Source: Pseudomonas beijingensis
GTDB taxonomy: Bacteria > Pseudomonadota > Gammaproteobacteria > Pseudomonadales > Pseudomonadaceae
NCBI RefSeq assembly: GCF_030687295.1
Contig: NZ_CP117425.1
Location: 62,001 to 126,000 of the forward strand
DNA length: 64,000 bases
Direction: 5' to 3'
Below the pieces are notes generated by a model. It was given only the letters and a program-made list of their open reading frames with translations, was not told the DNA's origin and did not search any database. The position numbers and the translations under genes are program-made. Of the stretch, positions 37,011 through 45,922 are shown in pieces (the stretch's first letter is position 1; every line of letters begins with the position of its first letter).

Positions 37011-37604
37011 TCATCCGATGTTCGACAGTTTCAGCAGGTGGCGCAGGTCGTTGAGCAAGTCCTTGCCCTTGACCCGGGCGTCGTAGCGCAGCACCAGGTT
37101 GCTGTGGGGGTCGATGATCCACAGTTGGGCGCCGCCGGAGCCCTGGGCGCCTTTCTGATAGGCCGGCAGGTCCAGTGGATAACGTTGCAGTTGTGGGTAT
37201 TCGCGCTGCAGTTGGGCGTCATACTCGGCGTCCAGCGGTTGTGCGATCGCCAGGGCATGGCTGGCGCGGCCGGCTTCGCGGCCCAGGCCGATCTGCACCT
37301 GGCGGGCCAGGTACACCAGTTGCCGGCAATCCACCGAACATTCCTGTGGCGCCGTGACCAGGATCTGCCAGCGCTGCTCATCGGCCTGCACGCCAATCTC
37401 GGCGCGGGTCTGGCCGTTGCCGATCAGCTCACCGTGGTAGCTGCGGCTGTCAGGCACCCAGAACTGGAACTTGTACATGCCGGTGGCCAGGATCATCGGG
37501 CCGATCACCCCGAGCACGATCAACAGCAATTGCACGCGGCCCTTGCGACGGTTGGGTGTCACGGGCGCCTCAGACGTGTTGGTTGGATTCATGGTGCTTC
37601 CCAT
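37011..37604 (-). CDS. Conserved membrane-anchored protein of the oxidase cluster
   Basis: 197 residues. One N-terminal membrane helix (VQLLLIVLGVIGPMILATGMY) followed by a periplasmic domain with CSVDCRQLVYLARQVQIGLG, a CxxxC-like pair (C-S-V-D-C) reminiscent of a thioredoxin/SCO fold, and WIIDPHSNLVLRYD. It always seems to sit between SURF1 and ctaA in pseudomonads, so an assembly role for the aa3 oxidase is likely but unproven. ATG chosen 5 bases after GGGAG; it overlaps the SURF1 end by 35 bases. Confidence 0.8.
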   Translation of the reverse strand: MGSTMNPTNTSEAPVTPNRRKGRVQLLLIVLGVIGPMILATGMYKFQFWVPDSRSYHGELIGNGQTRAEIGVQADEQRWQILVTAPQECSVDCRQLVYLARQVQIGLGREAGRASHALAIAQPLDAEYDAQLQREYPQLQRYPLDLPAYQKGAQGSGGAQLWIIDPHSNLVLRYDARVKGKDLLNDLRHLLKLSNIG

Positions 37605-38307
37605 GGTGTCTCCCTGCGTTGTGCCATCCGAGATAAAGGAACAGGCCGAACAGTGCCGCCGCCATGGCGAACCACTGCACGGCATAGCCGAGGTGTTTTT
37701 CCGGGCCCATGGCCACCACCGGCCAATCGGTCCGGTAGGCGCCAGGGCCGCTTTGTTGGCGTAATTCATAGTTGAAGCCGTTGCGGTCCAGTTCGGCCCA
37801 GAGCTTGTCCGGCTCGATGGCGGTGACCAGTCGCGGCCAGGGGGCGCTCGCCGGGTCGGCGTGGAGCTGGAACGTCGCGCCGGGGGCGACATAGACCCAG
37901 GCCTGGAGGCTTACGGGTTGTTCCGGTGTGTTGAAGACCGGTGGAGTGCGTCGGTCGGGCCAAGGCAGCCAGCCGCGATTGACCAGCAGCCAGAGCCCGG
38001 TGCGGTGGTCGAGGAACGGTTGCAGCAACTCGACGCCAACCTTGCCGTCGTGTTGGCGGTTGTCCAGCAGGAGGCTGTGCTCGGCGTCGAACTGGCCCTG
38101 CAGCGTGACCGGCCGAAACGCCGGATCGGCGGTGTGCGCCAGCTCGGTGCTGTCCATCGGCGACGCCACGCGGCGCTCGGCGTAAGTGTCCATGAGTACA
38201 CGCTTCTGTTCGCCCCGGCTCAATTGCCAGAACCCCAGGCACACCATCACCGGCACCAGCACGGCCACCACCAATGACGGCACGATGCCTGGCCGGAAAC
38301 CTTTCAT
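37570..38307 (-). CDS. SURF1 family cytochrome oxidase assembly protein
   Basis: 245 residues with a membrane helix at each end (residues about 10-27 and 212-228), the SURF1 topology. Family blocks: CLGFWQLSRGEQKR, LLDNRQHDGKVGVELLQPF, LLVNRGWLPWPDRR and the C-terminal HLGYAVQWFAMA. Helps insert heme A into subunit I. The upstream open frame is antisense shadow; start placed at ATG giving MKGFRPG. Divergent from the small DUF2909 gene. Confidence 0.92.
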   Translation of the reverse strand: MKGFRPGIVPSLVVAVLVPVMVCLGFWQLSRGEQKRVLMDTYAERRVASPMDSTELAHTADPAFRPVTLQGQFDAEHSLLLDNRQHDGKVGVELLQPFLDHRTGLWLLVNRGWLPWPDRRTPPVFNTPEQPVSLQAWVYVAPGATFQLHADPASAPWPRLVTAIEPDKLWAELDRNGFNYELRQQSGPGAYRTDWPVVAMGPEKHLGYAVQWFAMAAALFGLFLYLGWHNAGRHHGKHHESNQHV

Positions 38308-38377
38308 GGCGCCGTCCGAAAGCCATCGAACGGGATAGCTATACTCACGTGCATCGCGTCCCCCCGGAGTGTCCCTA

Positions 38378-38581
38378 ATGCTAAAAGCAGCCATCGTCCT
38401 GATGCTGATTGCCACGGTTGCCAGCCTGTTCAGCGGCCTGTTTTTTCTGGTCAAGGACGACAGCAGTTCCAATCGCCTGGTCATCGCCCTGGCGATTCGG
38501 GTCAGTCTGGCCGCCGCCACCGTCGGCTTGATCGCCTGGGGTTTTTTCAGCGGCCAGTTGGTGTCCCAAGCGCCCTGGTAA
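38378..38581 (+). CDS. Twin transmembrane protein, DUF2909 family
   Basis: 67 residues with two membrane helices (MLKAAIVLMLIATVASLFSGLFFLV and LAIRVSLAAATVGLIAWGFF) joined by a short charged loop. The only rightward gene inside the oxidase cluster, between ctaE and SURF1, a position kept in many pseudomonads. GGAG lies 8 bases before this ATG; a GTG three codons earlier is too close. Function unknown. Confidence 0.85.
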   Translation: MLKAAIVLMLIATVASLFSGLFFLVKDDSSSNRLVIALAIRVSLAAATVGLIAWGFFSGQLVSQAPW

Positions 38582-38589
38582 CGGCTGCC

Positions 38590-39477
38590 TCAGAGGATGT
38601 AGACGAAGAAGAACAAGCCGATCCACACCACATCGACGAAGTGCCAGTACCAGCTCGCGGCCTCGAAGCCGAACTGATGCTCGTTGTCGAAATGCCCGCG
38701 CATGATGCGCATCAGCATCACGAACAAAATGATCGTGCCGATGGTGACGTGGGCGCCGTGGAACCCGGTGAGCATGAAGAACGTCGCGCCGTAGATGCCC
38801 GAGCCCAACGTCAGGCCCAGTTCTTTATAGGCGTGGATGTATTCCTCGGCCTGGAAGCCCAGGAAGGCGCAACCCAGCAGCACCGTGATCGCCAGCCAGA
38901 TTTTCAGCGCGCCGCGATGGCCTTTTTTCAGGGCATGGTGGGCGATGGTCACGGTGACGCTGGAACTGACCAGCAGGATGGTGTTGAGCAGCGGCAACCC
39001 CCACGGGCTGATCACATCCTTGGGCGGTGGGAACAGCTTGGGATCGGGGTTGTTCAACAACGGCCAGACGTATTCGAAGTTCGGCCAGAGCATCTCCGAC
39101 AAACCCTTGCTGCCTTCCCCCGCCAGGCCCGGCGCCGAGATCGTGCGCACATAGAACAGCGCACCGAAGAAGGCGATGAAGAACATCACTTCGGAAAAGA
39201 TGAACCAGCTCATGCCCCAGCGGAACGAGCGGTCGAGCTGTGCGCTGTACAGCCCGGCGCGGCTTTCCTTGATCACCGCGCCGAACCAGCCGAACAGCAT
39301 GTAGGCCACCAGCAGGCCGCCGACGAAGAAGATCAGCGGGCCGTGGGAATCCGGGCGCGCCGCCTTCAGGTCGTTGAACCAGGTTGCCAGGCCATACACC
39401 GTGACGAACATCCCGACCGTGGCGATGATCGGCCATTTGCTCTGGGCCGGAACGTAATAGTGTTCGTGAGTTGCCAT
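38590..39477 (-). CDS. ctaE: Cytochrome c oxidase subunit III
   Basis: 295 residues, seven membrane helices. Core subunit III of the aa3 oxidase; stabilises proton uptake into subunit I. Conserved blocks GLYSAQLDRSFRWGMSWFIFSEVMFFIAFFGALFY and ATFFMLTGFHGAHVTIG are intact. Ends 8 bases from the rightward DUF2909 stop. Begins 24 bases after ctaG, so ctaG-ctaE are co-transcribed. Confidence 0.95.
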   Translation of the reverse strand: MATHEHYYVPAQSKWPIIATVGMFVTVYGLATWFNDLKAARPDSHGPLIFFVGGLLVAYMLFGWFGAVIKESRAGLYSAQLDRSFRWGMSWFIFSEVMFFIAFFGALFYVRTISAPGLAGEGSKGLSEMLWPNFEYVWPLLNNPDPKLFPPPKDVISPWGLPLLNTILLVSSSVTVTIAHHALKKGHRGALKIWLAITVLLGCAFLGFQAEEYIHAYKELGLTLGSGIYGATFFMLTGFHGAHVTIGTIILFVMLMRIMRGHFDNEHQFGFEAASWYWHFVDVVWIGLFFFVYIL

Positions 39478-39501
39478 TTATTGTTCTCCTTATCGGGCAC
39501 G

Positions 39502-40053
39502 CTATCGGTCAGTGTTTAGAGCCACCGGTGGATGACGAGCGGTGATGTCGAACAGCGTGTAGGACAGCGTCAGATGCTTCACTTCCTTGGGCATGTCCCG
39601 GTCAACGATGAAGCGCATGGGCATTTCGATGCGTTCGCCGGGTTGCAGCACTTGCTGGGTAAAACAAAAACATTCGGTCTTGTGGAAATACGCCGCCGCG
39701 TTGCTCGGCGAGATGCTCGGCACTGCTTGGGCGCTCATCGGCCGGTCGGTGGGGTTGTGGGCGACGAACACCATCTCGTTGACCGCCCCGGGCTTGACCA
39801 CCAGCTCATCGCCCTTGGGGTAGAAGTCCCAGACCATGTCCACCGAATTGGTCGACAGGAACTGCACGCGGACCTGGCGTGATTCATCGACGGTCTGCTC
39901 GCCTTGGTACTGCCCGCCGGTCTTGCCGTTGATGCCGAACGCCTTGCACATCACGTCGTAGATCGGCACCAGGGCAAACCCGAAGATGAACATCGCCACC
40001 ACCACTATCAGCAGGCGAGTGACCAGCTTCTTCAGCGAAATCGAATCAGCCAT
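39502..40053 (-). CDS. ctaG: Cytochrome c oxidase assembly protein CtaG (COX11)
   Basis: 183 residues. One N-terminal membrane helix (LLIVVVAMFIFGFALVPIYDVMCKAFGING) and a periplasmic immunoglobulin-like domain with the copper site in TECFCFTQQ. Delivers Cu to the CuB centre of subunit I. Start taken at ATG (MADSISLKK); a TTG three codons upstream is also open. A REP pair separates it from ctaD. Confidence 0.93.
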   Translation of the reverse strand: MADSISLKKLVTRLLIVVVAMFIFGFALVPIYDVMCKAFGINGKTGGQYQGEQTVDESRQVRVQFLSTNSVDMVWDFYPKGDELVVKPGAVNEMVFVAHNPTDRPMSAQAVPSISPSNAAAYFHKTECFCFTQQVLQPGERIEMPMRFIVDRDMPKEVKHLTLSYTLFDITARHPPVALNTDR

Positions 40054-40077
40054 GGTTTCCAATCCCTACCCAGAACC

Positions 40078-40157
40078 CTGTGGGAGCGAGCTTGCTCGCG
40101 ATAGCGGTGTGTCTGACACACCGAGTCGCCGCTATCGCGAGCAAGCTCGCTCCCACA
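40078..40157. repeat. REP pair, family 1 (inverted), inside the oxidase operon
   Basis: GTGGGAGCGAGCTTGCTCG and its complement with GATAGCG/CGCTATC inner arms, between ctaD and ctaG, which are transcribed in the same direction. It could stabilise the upstream ctaC-ctaD message or reduce read-through into ctaG. Confidence 0.92.
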
Positions 40158-40174
40158 CAAGGCCCCGGTGTCAT

Positions 40175-41767
40175 CTATTTCACTTCCGGCGGCGTAGTAA
40201 AGGTGTGATACGGCGCCGGCGACGGCACGCTCCACTCCAACCCTTCGGCCCCATCCCATGGCTTGGCCGGTGCCGGCTCGCCGCCACGGATGGTCTTGAT
40301 CACGATGAACAGGAAGAAGATCTGCGTGGTGCCGAACATGAACGCGCCGATGGACGAGACCATGTTGAAGTCGGCGAACTGCAGGTTGTAGTCGGGAATC
40401 CGCCGGGGCATGCCCGCCAGGCCGACGAAGTGCATCGGGAAGAACGCCAGGTTCATGCCGATGAACGACAGCCAGAAGTGCAGCTTGCCGAGGGTTTCGT
40501 CGTACATGTGGCCGGTCCATTTCGGCAGCCAGTAGTAGGCCGAGGCGAAGATCCCGAAGATCGCGCCGGGCACCAGCACATAGTGGAAGTGCGCGACCAC
40601 GAAGTAGGTGTCCTGGTACTGGAAGTCCGCCGGGGCGATGGCCAGCATCAACCCGGAGAACCCACCGATGGAAAACAGGATCACGAACGCCACGGCAAAC
40701 AGCATCGGTGTCTCGAAGGTCAGCGAGCCTTGCCACATGGTGCTCGCCCAGTTGAACACCTTCACTCCGGTGGGCACGGCGATCAGCAGGGTGGCGTACA
40801 TGAAGAACAGTTCGCCCACCAGCGGAATGCCCACCACGAACATGTGGTGCGCCCAGACGATGAACGACAGGAACGCAATGGCGGCCGTGGCATAGACCAT
40901 CGAGGTGTAGCCGAACAACGGCTTGCGCGAGAACGCCGGGATGATCGAGCTGACGGCACCGAAGGCCGGCAGGATCATGATGTACACCTCGGGGTGGCCG
41001 AAGAACCAGAACACGTGCTGGAACAGCACCGGGTCACCGCCACCGGCGGCACTGAAGAAGCTGGTGCCGAAATGGATGTCCATCAGCATCATCGTCACGC
41101 AGCCGGCCAGCACCGGCATCACGGCGATCAGCAGGAACGCGGTGATCAGCCAGGTCCAGACGAACAGCGGCATTTTCATCAACGTCATGCCGGGGGCGCG
41201 CAGGTTGAGGATGGTGGCGACCACGTTGATCGCGCCCATGATCGAGCTGATGCCCATCAGGTGGATGGCAAAGATGAAGAACGTCACGCTTTCCGGCGCA
41301 TAGGTGGTGGACAGCGGCGCATAGAAGGTCCAGCCGAAGTTCGGCCCGCCACCCGGGGTGAACAGCGTCGAGACCAACATCAGGAATGCCGCCGGCAACA
41401 GCCAGAAGCTGAAGTTGTTCATGCGCGGCAGGGCCATGTCCGGCGCGCCGATCATCAACGGGATCATCCAGTTGGCAAGGCCGACGAAGGCCGGCATCAC
41501 CGCGCCGAAGACCATCACCAGGCCATGCATGGTGGTCATCTGGTTGAAGAATTCCGGCTGGACGATCTGCAGGCCGGGCTGGAACAGCTCGGCGCGGATT
41601 ACCATGGCGAACGAGCCGCCCAGCAGGAACATGGAGAAGGCGAACCACAGGTACAGCGTGCCGATATCCTTGTGGTTGGTGGTCAGTACCCAGCGCATCA
41701 GGCCCTTGGCGGGGCCATGGGCGTGGTCGGCACCGGCATGACCGTGGTCATCGATCACAGCACTCAT
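40175..41767 (-). CDS. ctaD: Cytochrome c oxidase subunit I (aa3 type)
   Basis: 530 residues, 12 membrane helices. Catalytic subunit holding heme a, heme a3 and CuB. Visible sites: TMHGLVMVFGAVMP (heme a His), FWFFGHPEVYIMILPAFG (CuB His and the cross-linked Tyr), WAHHMFVVGIP (CuB His pair), and TYFVVAHFHYVL (heme a3/a His). The Glu of GHPE(V) marks an A1-type D-channel enzyme. Follows ctaC by 82 bases. Confidence 0.97.
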   Translation of the reverse strand: MSAVIDDHGHAGADHAHGPAKGLMRWVLTTNHKDIGTLYLWFAFSMFLLGGSFAMVIRAELFQPGLQIVQPEFFNQMTTMHGLVMVFGAVMPAFVGLANWMIPLMIGAPDMALPRMNNFSFWLLPAAFLMLVSTLFTPGGGPNFGWTFYAPLSTTYAPESVTFFIFAIHLMGISSIMGAINVVATILNLRAPGMTLMKMPLFVWTWLITAFLLIAVMPVLAGCVTMMLMDIHFGTSFFSAAGGGDPVLFQHVFWFFGHPEVYIMILPAFGAVSSIIPAFSRKPLFGYTSMVYATAAIAFLSFIVWAHHMFVVGIPLVGELFFMYATLLIAVPTGVKVFNWASTMWQGSLTFETPMLFAVAFVILFSIGGFSGLMLAIAPADFQYQDTYFVVAHFHYVLVPGAIFGIFASAYYWLPKWTGHMYDETLGKLHFWLSFIGMNLAFFPMHFVGLAGMPRRIPDYNLQFADFNMVSSIGAFMFGTTQIFFLFIVIKTIRGGEPAPAKPWDGAEGLEWSVPSPAPYHTFTTPPEVK

Positions 41768-41849
41768 GTCCTGTCTCCTTCGAACGAGTGGGCTGGACGG
41801 TGCGGGGCGGTGAGCCCCGACCGGTTACGGGAACAAACGTCAGGCCGGC

Positions 41850-42977
41850 TCATTGGCTGTCCGCCTGTTTGAGTTCCAGCACTTCTTTAGGCGTCACCAT
41901 GTCGCCCTTGTTGTTGCCCCAGGCGTTGCGTTCATAGGTCACGACCGCGGCGATATCGACTTCCGACAGCTGCTTGCCGAACGCGGCCATGGAGGTGCCG
42001 GGTTTGCCGTGGAAGACAATGTTCAGGTGATCCTTGATCGGCCCGGTGGCGATTTTCGAGCCCTTGAGCGCCGGGAACATCGGCGGCAAGCCCTGGCCTT
42101 CGGCCTGGTGACAGGCTACGCAGGTGGTGTGGTAGACCTTGTCACCACGCTCAACGAGTTCTTCGCGCGTCCATTCCTTGCTGGTCAATTCCTTAAGCTG
42201 CGCGGCCTCGGCCTTGCGTTCGCCCAGCCATTTTTCGTAGTCGGGCTTGCTCTTGACCTCCACCACGATCGGCATGAAGCCGTGGTCCTTGCCGCACAGC
42301 TCGGCGCATTGGCCGCGGTACAGGCCGGGCTTGTCGACACGGGTCCAGGCTTCGTTGACGAACCCGGGGATCGCATCGCGCTTGACCGCGAAGGCCGGCA
42401 CCCACCAGGAGTGGATCACGTCGGCGGAGGTCACCAGAAAGCGCACCTTGGCATCGACCGGCAGCACCAGCGGCTTGTCGACCTCCAGCAGGTAATGCTC
42501 GCCCTTGGCGCTCTGGTTATGGATCTGTTCGGCGGGGGTCGCCAGGTTGCTGAAGAACTCGACGTCCTGGCCCAGGTACTTGTAGTGCCACTTCCATTGA
42601 TAGCCGGTGATCTGGATATCGATGTCCGACTCGCTGGAGTCGTACATCTTGATCAGGGTGGCGGTGGCGGGAATCGCCATTAGCACCAGGATCAGGAAGG
42701 GCACGATGGTCCAGAGAATTTCGACGCGGGTGTTTTCGTGGAAATGCGCAGCATTCTGGCCGGTTGAACGGCGGTGCATCATCATCGACCAGAACATGGC
42801 GCCGAAGACGATGATGCCGATGACCACACAAATCCAGAAGATGGTCATGTGCAGGTCGAATACTGCGTTGCTGATCTGTGTCGCTCCAGGCGCCATATTC
42901 ACAGTCCAGGCCGCTTGTGCCTGGCTGAAAATCGACCACAACAGGAGGCCCATCCATACGTGTGGATGTCGCGTCAT
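41850..42977 (-). CDS. ctaC: Cytochrome c oxidase subunit II with fused cytochrome c domain
   Basis: 375 residues. Signal peptide 1-22, two membrane helices (about 40-62 and 85-110), a CuA cupredoxin domain (VTSADVIHSWWVPAF, then GQCAELCGKDHGFMPIVV with the two Cys, His and Met ligands) and a C-terminal cytochrome c domain with CVACH and a distal Met in PGTSMAAFGK. This is the caa3-like arrangement seen in Pseudomonas aa3 oxidases. First gene of the leftward ctaC-ctaD-ctaG-ctaE cluster. Confidence 0.96.
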   Translation of the reverse strand: MTRHPHVWMGLLLWSIFSQAQAAWTVNMAPGATQISNAVFDLHMTIFWICVVIGIIVFGAMFWSMMMHRRSTGQNAAHFHENTRVEILWTIVPFLILVLMAIPATATLIKMYDSSESDIDIQITGYQWKWHYKYLGQDVEFFSNLATPAEQIHNQSAKGEHYLLEVDKPLVLPVDAKVRFLVTSADVIHSWWVPAFAVKRDAIPGFVNEAWTRVDKPGLYRGQCAELCGKDHGFMPIVVEVKSKPDYEKWLGERKAEAAQLKELTSKEWTREELVERGDKVYHTTCVACHQAEGQGLPPMFPALKGSKIATGPIKDHLNIVFHGKPGTSMAAFGKQLSEVDIAAVVTYERNAWGNNKGDMVTPKEVLELKQADSQ

Positions 42978-43348
42978 TGCGGGTTCCCCTTATCGTTCTT
43001 GTTATCCCGTAGGCGTAAAGCCTGCGGCAAGGGATCGGCTATTCAGACTGCTTAATTGACTCGCCGCGCCTTGCTGCACATGCAATCGGGTGTCATCAGC
43101 TAACTCCATTCCAAACCGAGTATAGACAGCACCTGCAACCTCGCAACGCGATGGCGTAAATCGTTTGAAACAGCCGGGGCTTGCGCTAGAGCCCACGAAT
43201 GGAGAAGGATGCGAACTGAGTGATGGCAAACCGATATAACTGTGGCGCAGCAAGGATGAGGCGGTTATGAAAAATAGGTCTTAGGAGTGTTTTTGCGCCA
43301 GCTAAGTTATGTCTTCCCTATTTCATTGCCTTGTTTCCTGGAGTTGTC
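42978..43348. other. Divergent gap of 371 bases between ctaC and the next gene
   Basis: Contains the promoters of both flanking genes by position, but I see no convincing -35/-10 pair or repeat. A minus-strand open frame of 83 codons (43002-43253) has no ribosome site and looks non-coding. Confidence 0.5.
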
Positions 43349-43999
43349 ATGAACACCGCCGCATTGCGCGAGCAGATCCAAAAAGCCCAACAACACGAAG
43401 CCGAGACCGGCCAATTGACCCGCCAGCTGGAGGCCCAGCTGCCGCACCTGCATGCCGCGATCCAATTGCCAGACATCGACGCGAAGGGCGTCATGACCCG
43501 TTTTGTCACCGCTTACATCGAGCAAGTACCGGACCTGCTGGACGCCGCCAACGAGGTGGCTCGCGAAGCCGGGATCGAATCGCAGATCAAGCCGGTGCTG
43601 AAGATCGCCGAACAGTTTTTTCTTCAGCCACCGAAGTTGATGGAAGGCCACGTTGGCCTGGACAGCCTGCTGGACGAGGCCTACCTGGCCCACCGGCTGG
43701 TGGAGGAGGTCAACGATCTGTACATCAAGCACTTCAGCCAGCCGCTGATTCCGTTGGACATGACCGTCGCCAACCTGATCGCTCACCATCTGATCGGCGA
43801 GCCGTTCGCCAACCAGTTGGACGAAGCCGTGCATCACGCCGTGGATGAAATGCTCGACGAAGACAGCTTTGCGCTGGAATCGGTGGAGTCTTACCGCGAG
43901 AAAATCGGCAGCCCGGACACGGGTGCAGCCTGGAAGCGCTGGCCTTGCCTGTCACGCCAGCTGGGCGTTGGGCTGGAGCTGGATCAGCCGGCGGCTTGA
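43349..43999 (+). CDS. Conserved hypothetical helical protein
   Basis: 216 residues, almost wholly helical and acidic (LREQIQKAQQHEAETGQLTRQLEAQLPHLHAAI; LMEGHVGLDSLLDEAYLAHRLVEEVND). No signal peptide or membrane helix. Found next to the oxidase cluster in other pseudomonads as far as I recall; function unknown. GGAG 5 bases before this ATG fixes the start. The C-terminal 20 residues (KRWPCLSRQLGVGLEL) differ in character from the rest, but third-position GC supports the frame as read. Confidence 0.75.
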   Translation: MNTAALREQIQKAQQHEAETGQLTRQLEAQLPHLHAAIQLPDIDAKGVMTRFVTAYIEQVPDLLDAANEVAREAGIESQIKPVLKIAEQFFLQPPKLMEGHVGLDSLLDEAYLAHRLVEEVNDLYIKHFSQPLIPLDMTVANLIAHHLIGEPFANQLDEAVHHAVDEMLDEDSFALESVESYREKIGSPDTGAAWKRWPCLSRQLGVGLELDQPAA

Positions 44000-44020
44000 T
44001 GAGTTGAAATGCAAACCCCT

Positions 44021-44109
44021 TGTGGGAGCGGGCTTGCTCGCGAAGGCGGAGTGTCAGGCAGCATTTAGCTAACTGATCCACCGCTTTCGCGAGCAACCCC
44101 GCTCCCACA
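44021..44109. repeat. REP pair, family 1 (inverted)
   Basis: GTGGGAGCGGGCTTGCTCG facing CGAGCAACCCCGCTCCCAC; first of two tandem pairs between convergent genes. Confidence 0.9.
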
Positions 44110-44154
44110 TTGAATCTGTGGTGTTCATCAATCATATGCGCGACACCACAACCC

Positions 44155-44244
44155 CTGTGGGAGCGAGCTTGCTCGCGATTGCATTGGACCAGCAACATCG
44201 CAGTTGGCTGATACATCGCTATCGCGAGCAAGCTCGCTCCCACA
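44155..44244. repeat. REP pair, family 1 (inverted)
   Basis: Second tandem pair with perfect GTGGGAGCGAGCTTGCTCG arms. A shared TCTGTGGTGTTCAT tail follows both pairs (44114 and 44250), so the unit appears to have duplicated in place. Confidence 0.9.
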
Positions 44245-44304
44245 TTGGGTCTGTGGTGTTCATGAATCATGTGCCCTACACCCAACTCCTATGGGAGCGA
44301 GGTG

Positions 44305-45834
44305 TCAGGCAGAGGCTGCGCCAACCCCCACGGTGGTACGCAACCGCCCTTCCAGCCGGCGCTTGAGCCCACGGGATTCGATCAGCAGCTTCGAACCCTT
44401 GCTGGCGTTCGCCCGGCCCCATTCTTCCAGCAACTCCAGGCAGGAGTGATCGATGTAGCTCAGGTTATTGAGCGGCACATGCACGGTCGCGCCTGTCGGT
44501 ATGGTGCCCAGCACCTGGGTCAGCGCCGGTACCTTGAGGAAGGTGGCCGCCCCGACCAGTCGCAGTTCCATCTCGCCTTCCTGGGGCAGGTCGATCAGGC
44601 TGATTTTCAGGCGCGAGGCTTTCCAGGCCAGTTTCACCAGGGTCAGGCCGAAGCCGATCAGCACACCGGTCAGCAGGTCGGTGAAGATGATCGCCAGCGC
44701 CGTTGCGGCGTAGGTGAACATCGGCATCCGGCCATAACGACCCAGGCTGCGAAACGCCTTGAGGTCCACCAGTTTGAAACCGGTGTAGACCAACACACCC
44801 GCCAGGCTTGCCACCGGAATGCTTTGCAGCACGCTGGACAGCAACAGCACGAACAGCAACAACCACAGGCCGTGGAAAATCGTCGACATCCGCGTGGTGG
44901 CCCCGGCCTGGACGTTGGCCGAGCTGCGCACGATCACCCCGGTCATCGGCAGGGCTCCGAGCAGGCCGCAGAGCATGTTGCCGATCCCTTGCGCCGACAG
45001 CTCCCGATCGAAGTCCGCACGCTCACCACTGTGCATGCGATCGACGGCGGCCGCCGACAGCAGGGTTTCGGCGCTGGCGATGAAGGCGACCGCGAATGCG
45101 GCGACCAGCAGCGTCGGGTCGGCCAGGTTCAACAGGTCTGCCGGGCGCAGCCAATCAATAGCTTCGGCCAGGTTCTCCGGCACTTCCACGCGCTTGACCT
45201 GCAAGGCCAGCAGCAGGCTGGCGACGGTCGCCAAGCCGACACCCAGCAAGGCGCCAGGGACGAAGCGCAGGCTGTGGGGACGAAATTTTTCCCACAGCCA
45301 CATCACCGCAATCGTCGACAGGCCGAGCAGGCCGGCCTGCCAGCCGAAGGACGGCAAGGCCTGGGCCACCGCCGCCGGGAACGCCGCGAGGTTATCCAGC
45401 CCTGAGGGCTTGGGCGCGGCGTCGAGCATCACATGGACCTGGGACAACACGATCAGCACGCCGATACCCGCCAGCATGCCGTACACCACCGCAGGCGCCG
45501 TGACCCGGAACCAGCAACCGAGGCGAAAACGCCCGGCCAACAATTGCAGAAGACCGGCCAGCAACAGGATCGGCCCGAGCATTGCCACGCCATGCTGGCG
45601 TACCAGTTCGAAGACCAACACCGCCAACCCGGCGGCCGGGCCGCTGACTTGCAGCTTGGAGCCGGCCAGAAAACCGACTACCAGACCGCCGATGATGCCG
45701 GTGATCAGGCCTTTGGCCGGTGGCAGGCCGGAGGCGATGGCAATGCCCATGCACAAGGGCAGCGCCACCAGGAACACAACCACCGAAGCCAGTAGCTCCC
45801 GTGGCAGAACAGCTTTTAATTGAGCAGCACGCAT
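44305..45834 (-). CDS. SulP family anion transporter, probably bicarbonate
   Basis: 509 residues. SulP motifs: VFLVALPLCMGIAIASGLPPAKGLITGIIGG at the N-terminus, QGIGNMLCGLLGALPMTGVIVRSSANVQAGATTR in the middle, and a short C-terminal STAS-like domain (NNLSYIDHSCLELLEEWG). Encoded directly behind a beta-carbonic anhydrase gene in the same direction, the arrangement of bicarbonate-type SulP systems, so bicarbonate is the best substrate guess. GGGAG 8 bases before the ATG at 45834 favours this start over 45864. Confidence 0.88.
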   Translation of the reverse strand: MRAAQLKAVLPRELLASVVVFLVALPLCMGIAIASGLPPAKGLITGIIGGLVVGFLAGSKLQVSGPAAGLAVLVFELVRQHGVAMLGPILLLAGLLQLLAGRFRLGCWFRVTAPAVVYGMLAGIGVLIVLSQVHVMLDAAPKPSGLDNLAAFPAAVAQALPSFGWQAGLLGLSTIAVMWLWEKFRPHSLRFVPGALLGVGLATVASLLLALQVKRVEVPENLAEAIDWLRPADLLNLADPTLLVAAFAVAFIASAETLLSAAAVDRMHSGERADFDRELSAQGIGNMLCGLLGALPMTGVIVRSSANVQAGATTRMSTIFHGLWLLLFVLLLSSVLQSIPVASLAGVLVYTGFKLVDLKAFRSLGRYGRMPMFTYAATALAIIFTDLLTGVLIGFGLTLVKLAWKASRLKISLIDLPQEGEMELRLVGAATFLKVPALTQVLGTIPTGATVHVPLNNLSYIDHSCLELLEEWGRANASKGSKLLIESRGLKRRLEGRLRTTVGVGAASA

Positions 45835-45922
45835 GGCGACTCTCCCGAAGTTTTCTTCAGGCATGGCGAAGCCCTACCGCGCAAATGGCGGCAAGGCTTG
45901 AACCACACAAGTTTAAGAGTGG

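Noticed and set aside
39986..41872. 628-codon plus-strand open frame opposite ctaD
   Set aside because: Shadow frame; low-complexity His/Asp/Arg translation.
43002..43253. 83-codon minus-strand ORF upstream of ctaC
   Set aside because: No ribosome site and Ser/Pro-rich random-looking translation.
43900..43999. Possible frameshift at the end of the 43349 gene
   Set aside because: An alternative frame gives a plausible Ala/Gly-rich tail, but third-position GC favours the frame as read.
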